From NCBI RefSeq assembly GCF_002127325.2, contig NC_035433.2:11876111-11940110 (forward strand): 64,000 nt of DNA, written 5' to 3'. The position numbers and the translations under genes were made by a program. Positions 1 to 11,235 of the stretch are shown here, piece by piece. Within the stretch, counting starts at the first letter, position 1, and every line of letters begins with the position of its first letter. Source of the stretch: Helianthus annuus. Its lineage: Eukaryota > Streptophyta > Magnoliopsida > Asterales > Asteraceae. The notes beneath the pieces were generated by a model that worked only from the letters and a program-made list of their open reading frames with translations, was not told the origin of the DNA and did no database searches.

Positions 1-3000
1 CCGTTGACAGTAGATGTTGATGCAACTCTTGCTCTTTTCCCTTGGATTAAAGTTGAAGCTTGTGTACTGAGCATGTCATACTGAGATTGTAGATGCCCAA
101 GTTGTCGTTGCAGCTCAACAGCTTCTGCTTTATAGGATAAAGTAGCATCCCTTTGAAGAAAACAATCAGAACATGATAATCTTAAAAATGCAATATCACA
201 GAAGCTCGACAAAAAAAAAGCCTACTCATACTTATGAAACCCTTGAAAATGAAAGAAAGTTAACAAATTTAGATTGTTCTGATTGAGCCAAACACAAAGA
301 GTTATCAGTTGTGTATGTCTAAACTTCAGAGTTCAGATCCCATGACAATCTTCACATGCTAGTTTATAATAGCGATGTTTGAATTACAGAGTCATTGTTA
401 ACAGAACTGAAAGGTTTTTAGTTAATTGGAGACAAAATTCACTTGAAAAGGCTGAAGCAAAGTAAATTTACCGTATCTCTTTTAGACCTTCTTCAGCTCC
501 GAAAACTGCCTCCTGATTGTCTCTCCTTGTTGAAAAGGCTGAAATGCTTTCATAAGCAAAATCTAGGTCTTCCCCCTATCAAAAATATGATTGGAAATAA
601 AAAGTAATACTTAAAAACCTATAATGAATTGGGTCACTTCAGTCTCCAATAAATCGAATATCACAGATCACCAACTAATTAGCACATGACGCAACAAAAA
701 CACACTTAGCCAGCTTAAAACCTATTAATGAAAACTTTGAATTACAAACCGAAATTTGCTACATAGTGTCATAGTCTGATAAACTCATATGTCCTTATCC
801 TAGTTTTCAAATGTACCAAGAAGTCCTGAACAACCAATGTGGAACTCACGGTCATATGTGACTGAAAAAATAAAATAAGAAGTATAACACCTTGTCAGTT
901 TGTGATATACGTCATACGTGTTGTTTGTCACACTTTTAGTATAGATGTAAAAACCATTGTTATTAATAGCGAGCATAGCGCCCGCTATAGCGAATAGCGT
1001 AGCGTAGCGTAGCGCTCATGTGTCGCTATATAGCTGGTAGCAACAAATAGCGGTAAATAGCGAGATTTTTGTAAAATTTTTAGATTTTTCATAAATTTTT
1101 TTGGTAAAATATACATACAAAATTTTTCTGAAAATTTCTTCTAGTGTATCGCTAAACATGAAATAGTGACCGCTATTTGATCGCTATCGCTACATAGCGT
1201 ATAGGTAGCTTGTCGCTATCGTCCGCTATTCGCTATTGACAACTATGGTAAAAACTCATGTACTTCAATAAGAAATTAAGACCTTTGAGTGTTCACCAAA
1301 ATCCTTTGGTGTTAAGCCAGCAAGACAATTGACCACTGTCTGAGATTTTAACCAATGAGCCAGCAAAGATAAAACATCATTCAAATTGATTATTCCCGAC
1401 ATCCAACATCGTTTCCTCCTCCAGTAAGCAAACACATGAGCATTAGAATGCCACACACACACACATATATTACCCATTTACTTGGTTCGCTAACCCAAAT
1501 TCCAAACTAGATATATAGATTTACTTTTACGGTCAACGTCAAACTACTGAACATAATAATAGCTGTTACGACCCGGTAAAGCACCACAACTCAAAAACGT
1601 TAGCCTTTGAAAGTGGAGACAAATTGATGGGTAGGAAGCAACCAGCGGGTTGTCACTAATATGCGCCATCCAGGTCAGGTAGAACCTTCTATCAGGGTGG
1701 TTGAAATTGATGTTCATGTAGGGCCATGCACTCACGTCCACCACATGAAGCTCCCCATGTTTGAGTAGTTTGTTTGTTTAAGTTTTTTTCTGACTTGTAC
1801 TTTCTGCATGTTAGGTAGTACTTTGATTCCATAATTATTGTGGGTAAGGGTAGTTTTTAAATTTCCTTTATGTAGACAATTTGTAAGAAATGAAATGGTG
1901 GTGTGTTTTATGATTAAACTTTTCCTACTGTGTTTTCTCTTTGTGAGTTACTGGTTTGGTATCCTCCATTGCTAGCTAATGTTTGGCCACTTGGGTGGTG
2001 TTCTTTGGAATCTAATCACAGGTTTATGTGGTGATGATACATATCCAACTGGCCTAATGGGTCAAATTAACCCATTTCCTGTTGATGATCCTAGACCCAT
2101 GAGTCCATGACCCAGTCAAATGACCCATCTAATTGCAGTCAAATGGCTCAATTAATTGCAGTTCTAACCCAATCAAAAGACCCAATTAACTGCAACTTTA
2201 AAGATGTAATGCGGGGACGTGTTAATGGGCAGTTACTTAGTATCTTGTGTCTTTAAATAAGTTGTTTAAGGTGAGAATAAGGTGTCTTGGATATTTTGTT
2301 TGTATTGTGATCTCTGATCAGAATTTAGGAGACTAGCCCCTCTCGAATCAGGCCAACTATCGTGTTTGTTCTTGTTTCAATTTAATAAGATTTTCAGTAT
2401 CTATCATTTGATTCCATTGCCAGGAAACAAAGAGAAGATGGACTCGAAACCCGAAGATTATAGAGATTCTATAACTGCTCAATTAGTAGCCATCGGGGCG
2501 CGACTAGATTCAATTTTTGTAGCCATGAAGAATGATATTGAAACAATCAAGGCCCAGATGTATGGAACATCGGCTGTCCTGGTACAATCTAGTCTAGCGG
2601 TTGATTCTATCGTCCCTGCCCACATTGCTCATCCCAAACAAAATTTAGAACCCGAGGATGAACCTCAAGGCCTCTTGACAGATCTGGTCAAGGGGACCAT
2701 ACCATCCTCACCACCAATTTCCGCCTCTGCACCACCATCTCCTCTAGCACAACCCCCAACAGTAGCATCTCCACCACCTGCTTCTGCCACACCAACACAT
2801 ATTACCGTTGAATTGCAACCAAACCACACTGCTACCTACACTTCTCCGCGCCTCACTACGCCCTCAAACAAACATCCACCATCACCAACAATCACATCGG
2901 TTCTACGAGTACCCTTTCCCATGTTCTTTACAGCCACGCCCATACAAAGGACAGACTTTCCAACAACTCCTGTATCACCAAATGCATCATCACCAACTTC

Positions 3001-4728
3001 AATCGGGTGTCGCAATGACCTGCCAAATCAATATGGGATGGCACAAAGTTTTGTTTTCGACACCGGCCAGCAAGAAGCTCACAACTTTGCTACTTGCCAC
3101 CATCTCTCCATCGAACCGTTCAAGGAACAATTAATGATTTGGACGGATCAATTTTCGTCAAATCAACTTGAGGACAAGTCGGTTTTCTGGGCCGGATGTA
3201 TTGATACATATCCAACTGACCTAAGGGGTCAAATTAACCCATTTCCTGTTGATGATCCTAGACCTATGATCCAGTCAAATGACCCAACTAATTGCAGTCA
3301 AATGGCACAATTAATTGCAGTTCTAACCCAATCAAAAGACCCAATTAACTGCAACTTTAATCAAGGGGGAAACTGATGTAATGTGGGGACATGTTAATGG
3401 GCAGTTACTTAGTATCTTGTGTCATTAAATAAGTTGTTTAAGGTGAGAATAAGGTGTCTTGGATATTTTGTTCGTATTGTGATCTCTGATCAGAATTTAG
3501 GAGACTAGCCCCTCTCAAATCGGGCCAACTATCGTGTTTGTGCTTGTTTCAATTTAATAAGATTTTCAGTATCTATCAGGTGATTTCTGTATCCTAAACT
3601 TGTATTAGACTGTCCCACGGATTGATCGAGTGGTGTATTTGTATCTCTATCAACCCGTAGCCTATCCGTTTCATCTAAATTCTAAAGTTTCTAGTGTTTG
3701 ATACTCTTATTCCTATCACATAACCTGACAGAAATTAAGCTATTTTCACCTTAAAACTGACAACTTTTTTAGCTATAGTATTGTTTATTCAACTTAATCC
3801 TAGTTGTTTCAAGGTAAACCTGCTTCAAATTTAGATCCTGAAAGTCTCTTTTAAGTTTTAACCGTATCTAGTTCCAGAATAGTAATATAACATCATAGAC
3901 AACCACATAAAATAAGCACGTTGATTACCTCCAAAAGCTTCCCATCCTGTACAAACTGCTCATACCTGGATAACAATACAACCATCTTTTTTCAGCATGT
4001 GCCATATGAAACATGATATAACTATTGTGTACACTGTAGTGAACTATAGTTTCGGTTTTACAAACGTCTATCATTCCTAAAACACATCTTATATGACATG
4101 TTTCACAAGATCACACTGCTAAAATAACACAAATTAGCAGCAATTTACTCATAAATGATAAACTACGTTAAATTAGGGCAAAATACGGCACATAATTGCA
4201 GTCCTGAAACTATTAACTCTTACATCTACAAATCTAACATTAATAAACTCTACAAACCGATCCGATAACATCAATAACCTAACAAAAACTGTAAAACACA
4301 TGTAATCGCAATCTACAGAGAGAAACGACGACGTAACTGTGAAAGTAGACAAAATTTTACTCACAACTGATAAATTAGGGCAAAATACGTCGCATAATTG
4401 CAGACCTAAAACTATTAATTAACTCTTAAATCTACAAATCTAGCCTTTATAAACTCTACAAAACGATCTGATAACATCAATAACCTAACAAACAACTGTT
4501 AAACACATGAAATAGCAATCTAGAGAGAGAAACGAAGACGTAAGTACGTAACTGTTTCAGTTCGGAAGCGGAGAGGACGTTAGACGGACGAAGACTGGAG
4601 CAGATCCAATCGAGAATCGGACGAGCATCTTCGTACTGAAACGGCCACTCGAAACTGTCTGGATCGAGTGCATCGTGACCTTCGAACCCTAATTCGCTCA
4701 ATAATGCACACAGTTTCGCCCCGCTCAT
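1..4728 (-). CDS. AUG3: AUG3 (augmin/HAUS subunit 3), N-terminal exons, runs off left edge
   Basis: Augmin subunit 3, part of the eight-subunit complex that recruits gamma-tubulin to existing microtubules in spindle and phragmoplast. Exons read on the minus strand: 4728-4553, 3965-3929, 575-472 and 150-1 (incomplete). All junctions are GT-AG and phases join in frame, giving 155 residues. Diagnostic stretches are [37 protein letters not shown], the 13-residue exon 2 (..[12 protein letters not shown]), [19 protein letters not shown] and [16 protein letters not shown], all closely matching plant AUG3; the last begins the coiled coil. The frame is open upstream to 4929, but family similarity starts at the ATG at 4728, so I chose that. 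Intron 2 is 3,353 nt and holds a hAT MITE and an LTR element. No frame break is visible in the part seen. Confidence 0.93.
955..1247. mobile_element. hAT-type MITE A ('TAGCG' word), intron of AUG3
   Basis: A 293-bp element bounded by an exact 8-bp duplication GTAAAAAC (947-954 and 1248-1255). Left terminus CATTGTTATTAATAGCG, right terminus (reverse complement) CATAGTTGTCAATAGCG: imperfect terminal inverted repeats. 8-bp duplications and short TIRs starting CA are hAT-like. No coding capacity. The interior is crowded with TAGCG/CGCTA words. Confidence 0.85.
1256..2029. other. AUG3 intron 2 sequence, no recognised gene
   Basis: AT-rich intronic sequence between the hAT MITE and the LTR element. 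A minus-strand frame at 1544-1744 (66 aa, Met-Val-Asp-Val start) looks somewhat protein-like, but I recognise no family and treat it as unassigned. Confidence 0.5.
2035..3578 (+). mobile_element. Small non-autonomous LTR retrotransposon (TRIM/TR-GAG type) in AUG3 intron 2
   Basis: LTRs at 2035-2406 and 3202-3578 begin TGATACATATCC and end ATCTATCA; the 5-bp target duplication GGTGA lies at 2030-2034 and 3579-3583. The internal region is only 795 bp and holds one gag-like frame; there is no pol. The sequence after the 5' LTR (TTTGATTCCATTGCC) is a degenerate match to the usual initiator-Met primer site. LTRs differ by roughly 3 percent by eye plus indels. Oddly, the 3' LTR contains AAGGGGGAAACTGA followed by TGTAATG, which itself looks like a polypurine tract plus LTR start. 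It sits antisense to AUG3. Confidence 0.85.
2438..3376 (+). CDS. Gag-like ORF of the small LTR element
   Basis: Frame starting [19 protein letters not shown], 312 aa, open through the internal region and 175 bp into the 3' LTR. The first ~60 residues look like the N-terminal coiled segment of Ty3-gypsy gag; residues ~75-200 are Pro/Ser/Thr-rich low complexity. No zinc knuckle, protease or RT is present. I chose the ATG at 2438, downstream of the 5' LTR, over an upstream ATG at 2366 inside the LTR. Function unknown; it may be a remnant of gag plus the 3' end of a larger parent. Confidence 0.5.
   Translation: MDSKPEDYRDSITAQLVAIGARLDSIFVAMKNDIETIKAQMYGTSAVLVQSSLAVDSIVPAHIAHPKQNLEPEDEPQGLLTDLVKGTIPSSPPISASAPPSPLAQPPTVASPPPASATPTHITVELQPNHTATYTSPRLTTPSNKHPPSPTITSVLRVPFPMFFTATPIQRTDFPTTPVSPNASSPTSIGCRNDLPNQYGMAQSFVFDTGQQEAHNFATCHHLSIEPFKEQLMIWTDQFSSNQLEDKSVFWAGCIDTYPTDLRGQINPFPVDDPRPMIQSNDPTNCSQMAQLIAVLTQSKDPINCNFNQGGN
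4145..4560. repeat. ~202-bp tandem direct repeat in AUG3 intron 1
   Basis: Two diverged copies (about 4145-4352 and 4355-4560, period ~202) covering the 5' end of intron 1. The distal copy reproduces the neighbourhood of the exon 1 splice donor (CACAGTTACGTCG against ACAGTTACGTAC), creating a decoy donor inside the intron. Confidence 0.75.
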
Positions 4729-5254
4729 CTGCCGGTGCCGGTTTTTGGTGAATGAGATGGTGAATTTGTTCGGAATTGGAGTGACGGAGGTGATGCCGGA
4801 ATATTCTCCGGTTGAAATTGGGGTTCCGATTAGAAAGTTTGAATGAGGGATGCAGGGGTTTGGCGCCGGCCGGGGGTTGAAACTTTTCTGGACCTGGTAG
4901 TTTCGGTTGGGTGCGAATTGACCCCTCAACTTCTGAATGTGAGTAATTATTTGATAGCTTTTGTGGGAAGCAAGTTGTGCATGATGGTTTTTAACTTTTG
5001 TTCACTTGATATAATTTGTTGCTTTTAATAGGAAAAATAGGTTGAAATTGATTATGAGGTTAACATCTCTTCACTTTTGCCTTTGATCTTGAATGCTTTC
5101 ATTTGCACTTGCATGGTGGTGTGAGGATCAATTCTATTTATCGCTTCACAGCTACAAATAATGATACCTTTTAAACTTATAGGCGTTTGAAATTTACACA
5201 CCCGGCCTTGAGAAAATCAATGACAATTCTGAATGATGGATGGTGATGCACGAA

Positions 5255-5955
5255 ATCAAGGAAAATGCCCTGCCTTGAGAGAGTACTTTATGCCCAGAAG
5301 ATATTTTCTTAACAAACATCGTAAGTAACTTCATCGGAAAACAAGCAATCATATTCCCACAAAACTGAGTGGAGTAGATGTCCAAGATTCACTAACAACT
5401 TGTTAGCCCACGCCAAAAAACAGAACATTGTCACCAAAACAGAACAAAACAAACATCAATGCACATCAAAATTACACCATTGCTCACATGATAACAATTG
5501 CTTTCTACCACGGTTACGAACCCAAATAAAACCTTGGTTCTTGATTTCTTCCTTAATTCCAGCCAAACTTGCATCCTTCCTATTAAATACCACATCGCAC
5601 CTACACTTCCAAATACACCACATAGTTATTTGGATAATTGAGTATAAATTGTTTGTTGGTCGTTCAAAAAAAATCTCACAAAACTCAATGTGGAAATTGG
5701 GGAAAATGTCCTGCCTCGAGAGGGTTCGTTATACCTGAAAGTAATGTTCTTAACAAACATCCTAAGCAACTCCGATGAAGAAAAATAGGAAATCATAATC
5801 CCACAAAACTCAACGTATGAATCGGGGAAAATGCCGTGCCTCGAGACGGTTCGTTATACCCGGAAAAAATATTCTTAACAAACACTTTAAGCAGCTCCAT
5901 TGAAAAATTAGGAAATCATAATCCCATAAAACTCAATGTGGGAATTTAGGTCAAT
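5255..5955. repeat. ~125-bp tandem repeats upstream of HMCES copy 1
   Basis: Units carrying GGGGAAAATGYCCTGCC, TCGAGAGGGTTCGTTATACC, TTCTTAACAAACAT and GGAAATCATAATCCCA recur at about 5262, 5702 and 5828 (adjacent period ~126). The first and second are separated by the LINE fragment at 5396-5660. Copy 2 of the large duplication has two units near 13639 and 13764. Confidence 0.7.
5396..5660 (-). pseudogene. LINE ORF2 C-terminal fragment
   Basis: Read on the minus strand, this gives an open stretch with TMWCIWKCRCDVVFNRK, IKEEIKNQGFIWVRN and a terminal SCEQWCNFDVH stop, the typical end of plant L1-type ORF2 after the RT zinc-binding region. It is 5'-truncated and inserted among the ~125-bp repeats. 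Confidence 0.7.
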
Positions 5956-6832
5956 GTGGTCATCAACCCCTGCGCACTAAAAAGACAACTACCAAGAGTT
6001 ACATGTTGCATTGCACCATGGGATGTTATAAAGGAAAATCACATATATAAACAAGTTGGGCATTAGGTAAAACTATCTTCAAGGTCAAGCACTCAAGCGG
6101 GGGAAATAGGTGAATATAAATAATTTTATTTCACATTTGGAAAAAAAAAAACCAAAATAAAAACAATTAAATAAAACGGTTACATAAAGCATCGTAACTC
6201 GTAAGTCGTGATTTCGTGGAATCTCGTGACCCGTAACTCGTGAACGAGTATACAAAGCACAGTGGAAACAAAAAGGAGGGAGAATCAAAGCCCTAATTGC
6301 ATTTCCCGCCTTTCATTGCTTCCCAACAGTGATTCAAGGCGAAGAACGAACAACTTTACTACCAATAGTGAATCATGTGTGGCCGTTGTCGCTGTTCTAT
6401 TCGTCCAGATGACATCCCTCGCGCTTGCAACATCGGTACCCGCCCCGTTCGTTTCCTCCATACTGACCGGTAACTTCTTCGCCTCATTTCTCGTGTAGTC
6501 GATGTTGATGTTGCCGATTCGATCTATTTTCACTGTCGTTGGTGTCAGTTTGTACTGTTGATTTAATTTGTTGTTTAACATAGTTTGTTCGATACAGTCA
6601 CACGATCCTCCTCGATGTTGCTACAATGAATTCGTATATAAAATCATTTCTAAAGTATTTACCAATCATTTTTACCCTTTTCCAAAGTATACATACCAAT
6701 CAAACTTTGGAAAAACGGCTTATTTTAGAAATTTTCTGGTCAACTTTGTCTATCTTGTAATTTATCCTTTCTAATTTGTATGTTTAGTATGTGTTTATGC
6801 TGGTGATTTGATGTATTTTGACCAATGATGTA

Positions 6833-7211
6833 GAAGGCGCTAGGCACTAGTCGAGCGGTGAGGTACCGCCTAGGGATTAATCGGGATTAATCGGAATGGG
6901 ATTTTTATATGTATTTTTTCAAAATTATATATATATACCCAATAATATAAAAATAATACTTCAAAATTCACATAAATACTTCAAGTTTCAGATAGTATGG
7001 TTCGATTTTGACCAATTTTGACCGCCTAGGACCGATTTTGACCGATTAATATAGTCCTATTAATCTGATTTTTGACCGCCTAGGTACCGCCTTTGACCGA
7101 CTTTGACCATGGCCGATTAATTGACCGACTAGCTCAAAATTAGGCAGTAAGTGGCCGCCTAGCGCCTAGGCGCCGATTAATCGGCCGCCTAGGCCGATTT
7201 CTGCAACATTG
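6833..7211. mobile_element. hAT-type MITE B ('CGCCTAGG/GATTAATC' words)
   Basis: A 379-bp element with an exact 8-bp duplication ATTTTGAC (6825-6832 and 7212-7219). Termini CAATGATGTAGAAGGCG and, reverse-complemented, CAATGTTGCAGAAATCGG. The interior is built of CGCCTAGG, GATTAATCGG and TTTGACCG words. The paralogous site in HMCES copy 2 (about 14580-14610) lacks it. Confidence 0.85.
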
Positions 7212-7298
7212 ATTTTGACTAGCCAATTGTTAATTTTGTCGGTTTGTATAGTTGCATTCAGGTATAACATATTACATTACTCAGGTAGTTTGAAAATC

Positions 7299-7690
7299 AC
7301 GCTCCGCTTGCGGTGTGCACATATAATGTATATGTGTGGGCGCTCGGGCGGCTAAAGTGAAAGTGCACTAATTTTAACGTTATTTTACTAATTTCGTGAA
7401 AATAATGTTAAAAGAGGGGAATGGTTAATCATGCATCATGTGGTGGCGTTGATAGCCGAAAGACAAGGGACTACATGCACTAATTGGCCTTTGTCTTAAT
7501 TGCCGAGTGTTATGTGCCTTATGTCCAAGGCTTGATGCAAAACGACCATCGAGCCGGGGGTCTCACTGGAAGCAACCTCTCTATTCCTACGGGGTAGAGG
7601 TAAGGTTGTCTACATCTTACCCTCCTCCTCCTCCTCAGACCCTACCTTAGCTTTGCTATTGGTGGGATTTACTGAGTATGATGATGATGA
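7299..7690 (+). mobile_element. Angio-domain-like SINE, copy 1
   Basis: About 390 bp, starting ACGCTCCGCTTGCGG and ending in a GATGATGATGA tail. The 3' part (GAGCCGGGGGTCTC, CCTACGGGGTAGAGGTAAGG, CAGACCCTACC, TGGTGGGATTTACTGAG) matches the 3' domain shared by many angiosperm SINEs such as tobacco TS. No clear target duplication here. Absent from the paralogous intron of copy 2. Confidence 0.7.
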
Positions 7691-8817
7691 CCGGCTACCA
7701 CGCTATTGCGCTATTTTATTTACTTCATTTGTTCCTGACACAATCGTTTCAACTTTCAACGTTAAGATTTGAAAACAGTGAGCAGTCGGTATTTTGTCCG
7801 GTGTAGTCACTAGTCATACCTCAAGATTACTTATTACTACCTTAAAAATTCTTAAATGTTGTATTGTGGAACTTAAGAGATACAAATCAGAAAATATATA
7901 CAGGACCTGAGAGAATTGATATTGATGTTCTCATGCTGTCTAATTACTTAATATCTAGTAACCAACCGTGTTTGTCCACATCAAGGACTCAAAACCAGGA
8001 ACATGTTTAAAAATCGGATGATAAAGAACACTTGATGAAGTCCTATTCACAATAACGCAAACATTATAACCTACTTTGATGAGTTTTATATTTTTATATC
8101 TAATGGTTCATTCGAATTCGATTATTTTGGATGAAATTTTAGGTTCCGACCAGCATATAATGTTTCACCTGGATCATACATCTCTGTTGTTCGAAGAGAT
8201 ACGGAAGCTGACGGTCAGGGAGCTGTTGTGCAGTGCATGAAATGGGGGCTTATTCCAAGTTTCACCAAAAAAACTGAAAAACCTGACTATTATAGAATGG
8301 TAATGTCTCAATACATGCTCTTTTGAGCTTTTTAAATTATAAAAAATATTTGTGATATTATAAAGTTTTTCTGACAGATTGATTTCGTGTGTTCCAGTTC
8401 AATGCTCGATCAGAGTCAATCGGTGAAAAGGCCTCCTTCGCCTTCTTCCCGGAAATAGGTGTTTGGTTGCTGTTGAAGGGTAAGTAGCAAGTTTTGTACG
8501 AGCCGTAAATGTTTTTTTAGAAATAAAATGCATCTAGTCTTTCTCATCTTGTATACATTGCACAAACATTCTTTTGTTTGAAACTAAGAGTTTTCAGAAT
8601 GATTTTTCTTTTTAAGATCAGAGTAATGTTTATTAAAGCTTTAATAGTTTTTCATCTATACATATGTTTCATGTTTATGTGGTTACGTCAGTTGACTATA
8701 TTAATTTGTACGTTCAAGATTTAAAAAGAAGCTTGATGTCTTCATTGGCAAAGGGCTTTTTGTAATTAGTGATTTTATATTAAAAGTTCATTTTGTAGGG
8801 TAGGGTATTTAATAAAA

Positions 8818-9351
8818 GGCAAATTGGATTTAAATAACCGCAACTTTCTCAATTTTGCCGATAATAATCCCAACTCAGTTATTGGCCGATAATAATCCGA
8901 ACTGATCCACTTTTGGCCGATAATAGTCTGCGTTAAATATAGCTTAACGGAGTTAAGTTTTTTTCCGAATTACAAACTGATGTTTTAGGGCTTTTTCTTA
9001 GAACGAGGATACGAGTTAATTGATGTAAAATTTACCTCGAAATACTGCCCCAAACGACGAAAATGGTGTTCCAATTCGGGTGTTTAAACTTCCAATTAAC
9101 AAAAATCAAGCCGTTTGAAGCATCGTTTCGAGGTAAGTTTTGCATAAATCGACTCGTATCCTCGTTCTAATCAAAATCCATAAAAGATTAGTTTGTAATT
9201 CGGAAAAAAGCTTAACTCCGTTAAGCTATTTTTAACGGTGGACTATTATCGGCCAAAAGTGGACCAGTTGGGATTATTATCGGCTAATAACTGAGTTGGG
9301 ATTATTATCGGCCAAATTAAGAAAGTTGGGATTATTTAAATCCAATTTGCC
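8818..9351. mobile_element. MULE-type foldback MITE
   Basis: 534 bp, 9-bp duplication TTAATAAAA (8809-8817 and 9352-9360), TIRs starting GGCAAATTGGATTTAAATAA. The arms extend inward for ~150 bp with repeated GGCCGATAATAATCC words. A 9-bp duplication with long TIRs points to Mutator-like mobilisation. The equivalent site in copy 2 (about 17060-17085) is empty. Confidence 0.83.
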
Positions 9352-9727
9352 TTAATAAAACTGGTTTGACATCCATTAATGAATCTCTTGCATTTATGCT
9401 TCTACATATTCTTTAAATAATCATACGGTCATACCTTTATTGCTTGGTCATACCTTCATTTACCATTTTCAGATTTTATGAGTGGAAGAAAGATGGGTCA
9501 AAAAAGCAGCCATATTATATTCATCTGAAGGATGATCGCCCCCTTGTCTTTGCTGCTCTTTATGATTCCTGGAAAAACTCTGAAGGTGACACGACCTTTG
9601 ACCTTTCTTTATTTTTTTTTTAAATTATGTTTTCTTTATATTGGAGAAAAGAACTGTGTGTGTGTGTTGTACTGCTGGTTGCAACCGTATTCGCATATGT
9701 ATTCCGTTTATTGTTTATTACTCTTCT

Positions 9728-9732
<5 letters not shown>

Positions 9733-9773
<41 letters not shown>

Positions 9774-9964
9774 GTAACAATTTTTCATCCAGTAATTAGT
9801 AAATGTTTAATTTAGAAGGTTAGAGCAAATTACAAATCATGGGTTGGTAGACGGGCAACAAGCTGCGCCGCCACCCCCTTTTGAATTGCAAATCCTACTC
9901 GGCTAAACACATAACTATGGCCTACAGACGCTGTCGCATGTGCAAGTGCTGCCTTTTGAACCCG
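9733..9964 (-). mobile_element. Retroposed 3' end of an mRNA with poly(A) (processed fragment)
   Basis: On the minus strand: ~44 open codons (..AHATASVGHSYVFSRVGF.., ..GVAAQLVARLPTHDL, stop at 9830-9832), then a ~60-nt 3' UTR and a ~39-nt A tract. It is flanked by a 10-bp duplication CTTCTAATTT (9723-9732 and 9965-9974), the signature of LINE-mediated retroposition. I do not recognise the parent protein. It lies in intron 4 of HMCES copy 1 and is absent from copy 2. Confidence 0.75.
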
Positions 9965-10248
9965 CTTCTAATTTAAAACACGTTTATTAATATAATAAAT
10001 TGTTGTGAAAATGTAGTTATCTCAATGACTTTTGTTTTGCGCTTCAGGGGAGGTTCAATACACCTTCACTATTTTGACAACAAGTTCTTCGTCAGCCTTA
10101 GGTTGGCTGCATGGTTAGTTATGTTTTATTTTATTGACATATGAATCTCTTGTGAGTATAGCGTGTCACTAATTATTTATAAAAAGAATTTATAATTTGG
10201 ACTCTTGCCCGTTGTAGACAGGATGCCTGTTATAAAGAGTCAACTGAT

Positions 10249-10406
10249 GAGTGGCTAGATGGTTCTTCATCTTCCAAGTTTGATTCATTGCTTAAACCGT
10301 ATGAAGAGCCAGACTTGGTAAGACCACGAGTGGCTAGATGGTTCTTCATCTTCCAAGTTTGATTCATTGCTTAAACCGTATGAAGAGCCAGACTTGGTAA
10401 GACCAC
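10249..10406 (+). repeat. 79-bp exact tandem duplication of exon 6 end plus splice donor
   Basis: Units 10249-10327 and 10328-10406 each begin GAGTGGCTAGATGG and end GTAAGACCAC. Only HMCES copy 1 has it. It duplicates the last 69 coding bases and the 5' splice site. Confidence 0.9.
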
Positions 10407-10599
10407 ACATGTACCGTAGAAATATTGTAGCTTTATATATATAATTATAGTAAATATTCTTGAGAGACGTGTTTCAGGTTTGGTACCCCGTAACACCTGC
10501 AATGGGCAAACCTTCTTTCGATGGACCCGACTGTATCAAGGAGGTATGCATCCAAGCCTGCTGACTTTATATATACCTTTACCCAAAAAGACTTTATAT

Positions 10600-10719
10600 A
10601 TATAGTGAAAGGTTTAAATACAAAATACAAAAGGCTCTTAACGTGCGACAGTACACGACCACCAATATAACGTGCGTAATTATGCAAATAACGTAGTCTT
10701 GTATGTTAACCGACCCCCT

Positions 10720-10753
<34 letters not shown>

Positions 10754-11235
10754 CACACACGCGCGCGCGGCTGTGCGAAGTGAATTACGCATGTTCATTT
10801 TTAAAATACGCATGTCATAATACATAATTTTGCACGTTATTCGCATAAAGACGCATGGGTTGGTTAAACCCTAATTACGCATGGGTTGGGTTAACCCTAC
10901 TTACGCACGATATTTGCATAATTACGCATGTTATTTTGGTGGTCGCACGTTAAGAGCCTTTTGTATTTCAAACTTTCACTATATATATAGTCCCGTAAAT
11001 GTTTTTTTAGAAATAAATTGCAAGTTTTGTACAAGAGTGCTTAACGTGCGAAGCATACGCGAGTAAATTACGCATGTTATAAAACTCACGCATGACCAAA
11101 TAACATAATCACACATGAACAAATACCTACTTACCCTAACCACGCACGTTAACGAATGACACGCAGCGCAATTTCCTACTCGCGTACGCTTCGCACGATA
11201 ACCACTCTTGTATTTTAAACTCTCTCTCTATATAT
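10600..11235. repeat. Foldback repeats with TTACGCATG words, intron 7 of copy 1
   Basis: Two adjacent inverted-repeat structures. The first has arms GTGAAAGGTTTAAATAC..GGCTCTTAACGTGCGA against their complement ending 10980. The second has CAAGAGTGCTTAACGTGCGA (about 11031) against TCGCACGATAACCACTCTTG (about 11213). Interiors repeat ACGCATG and CATAATTACGC words. The same pair occurs in copy 2 (19015-19640), so it predates the duplication or was carried by gene conversion. Confidence 0.6.

Noticed and set aside
1544..1744. 66-aa minus frame [20 protein letters not shown]
   Set aside because: Looks protein-like but is isolated in the AUG3 intron with no recognised family; left unassigned.
2206..2406. 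Shorter ~200-bp LTR starting at TGTAATG
   Set aside because: The repeat extends upstream to TGATAC and the GGTGA duplication sits at that outer boundary, so the longer LTR is preferred.
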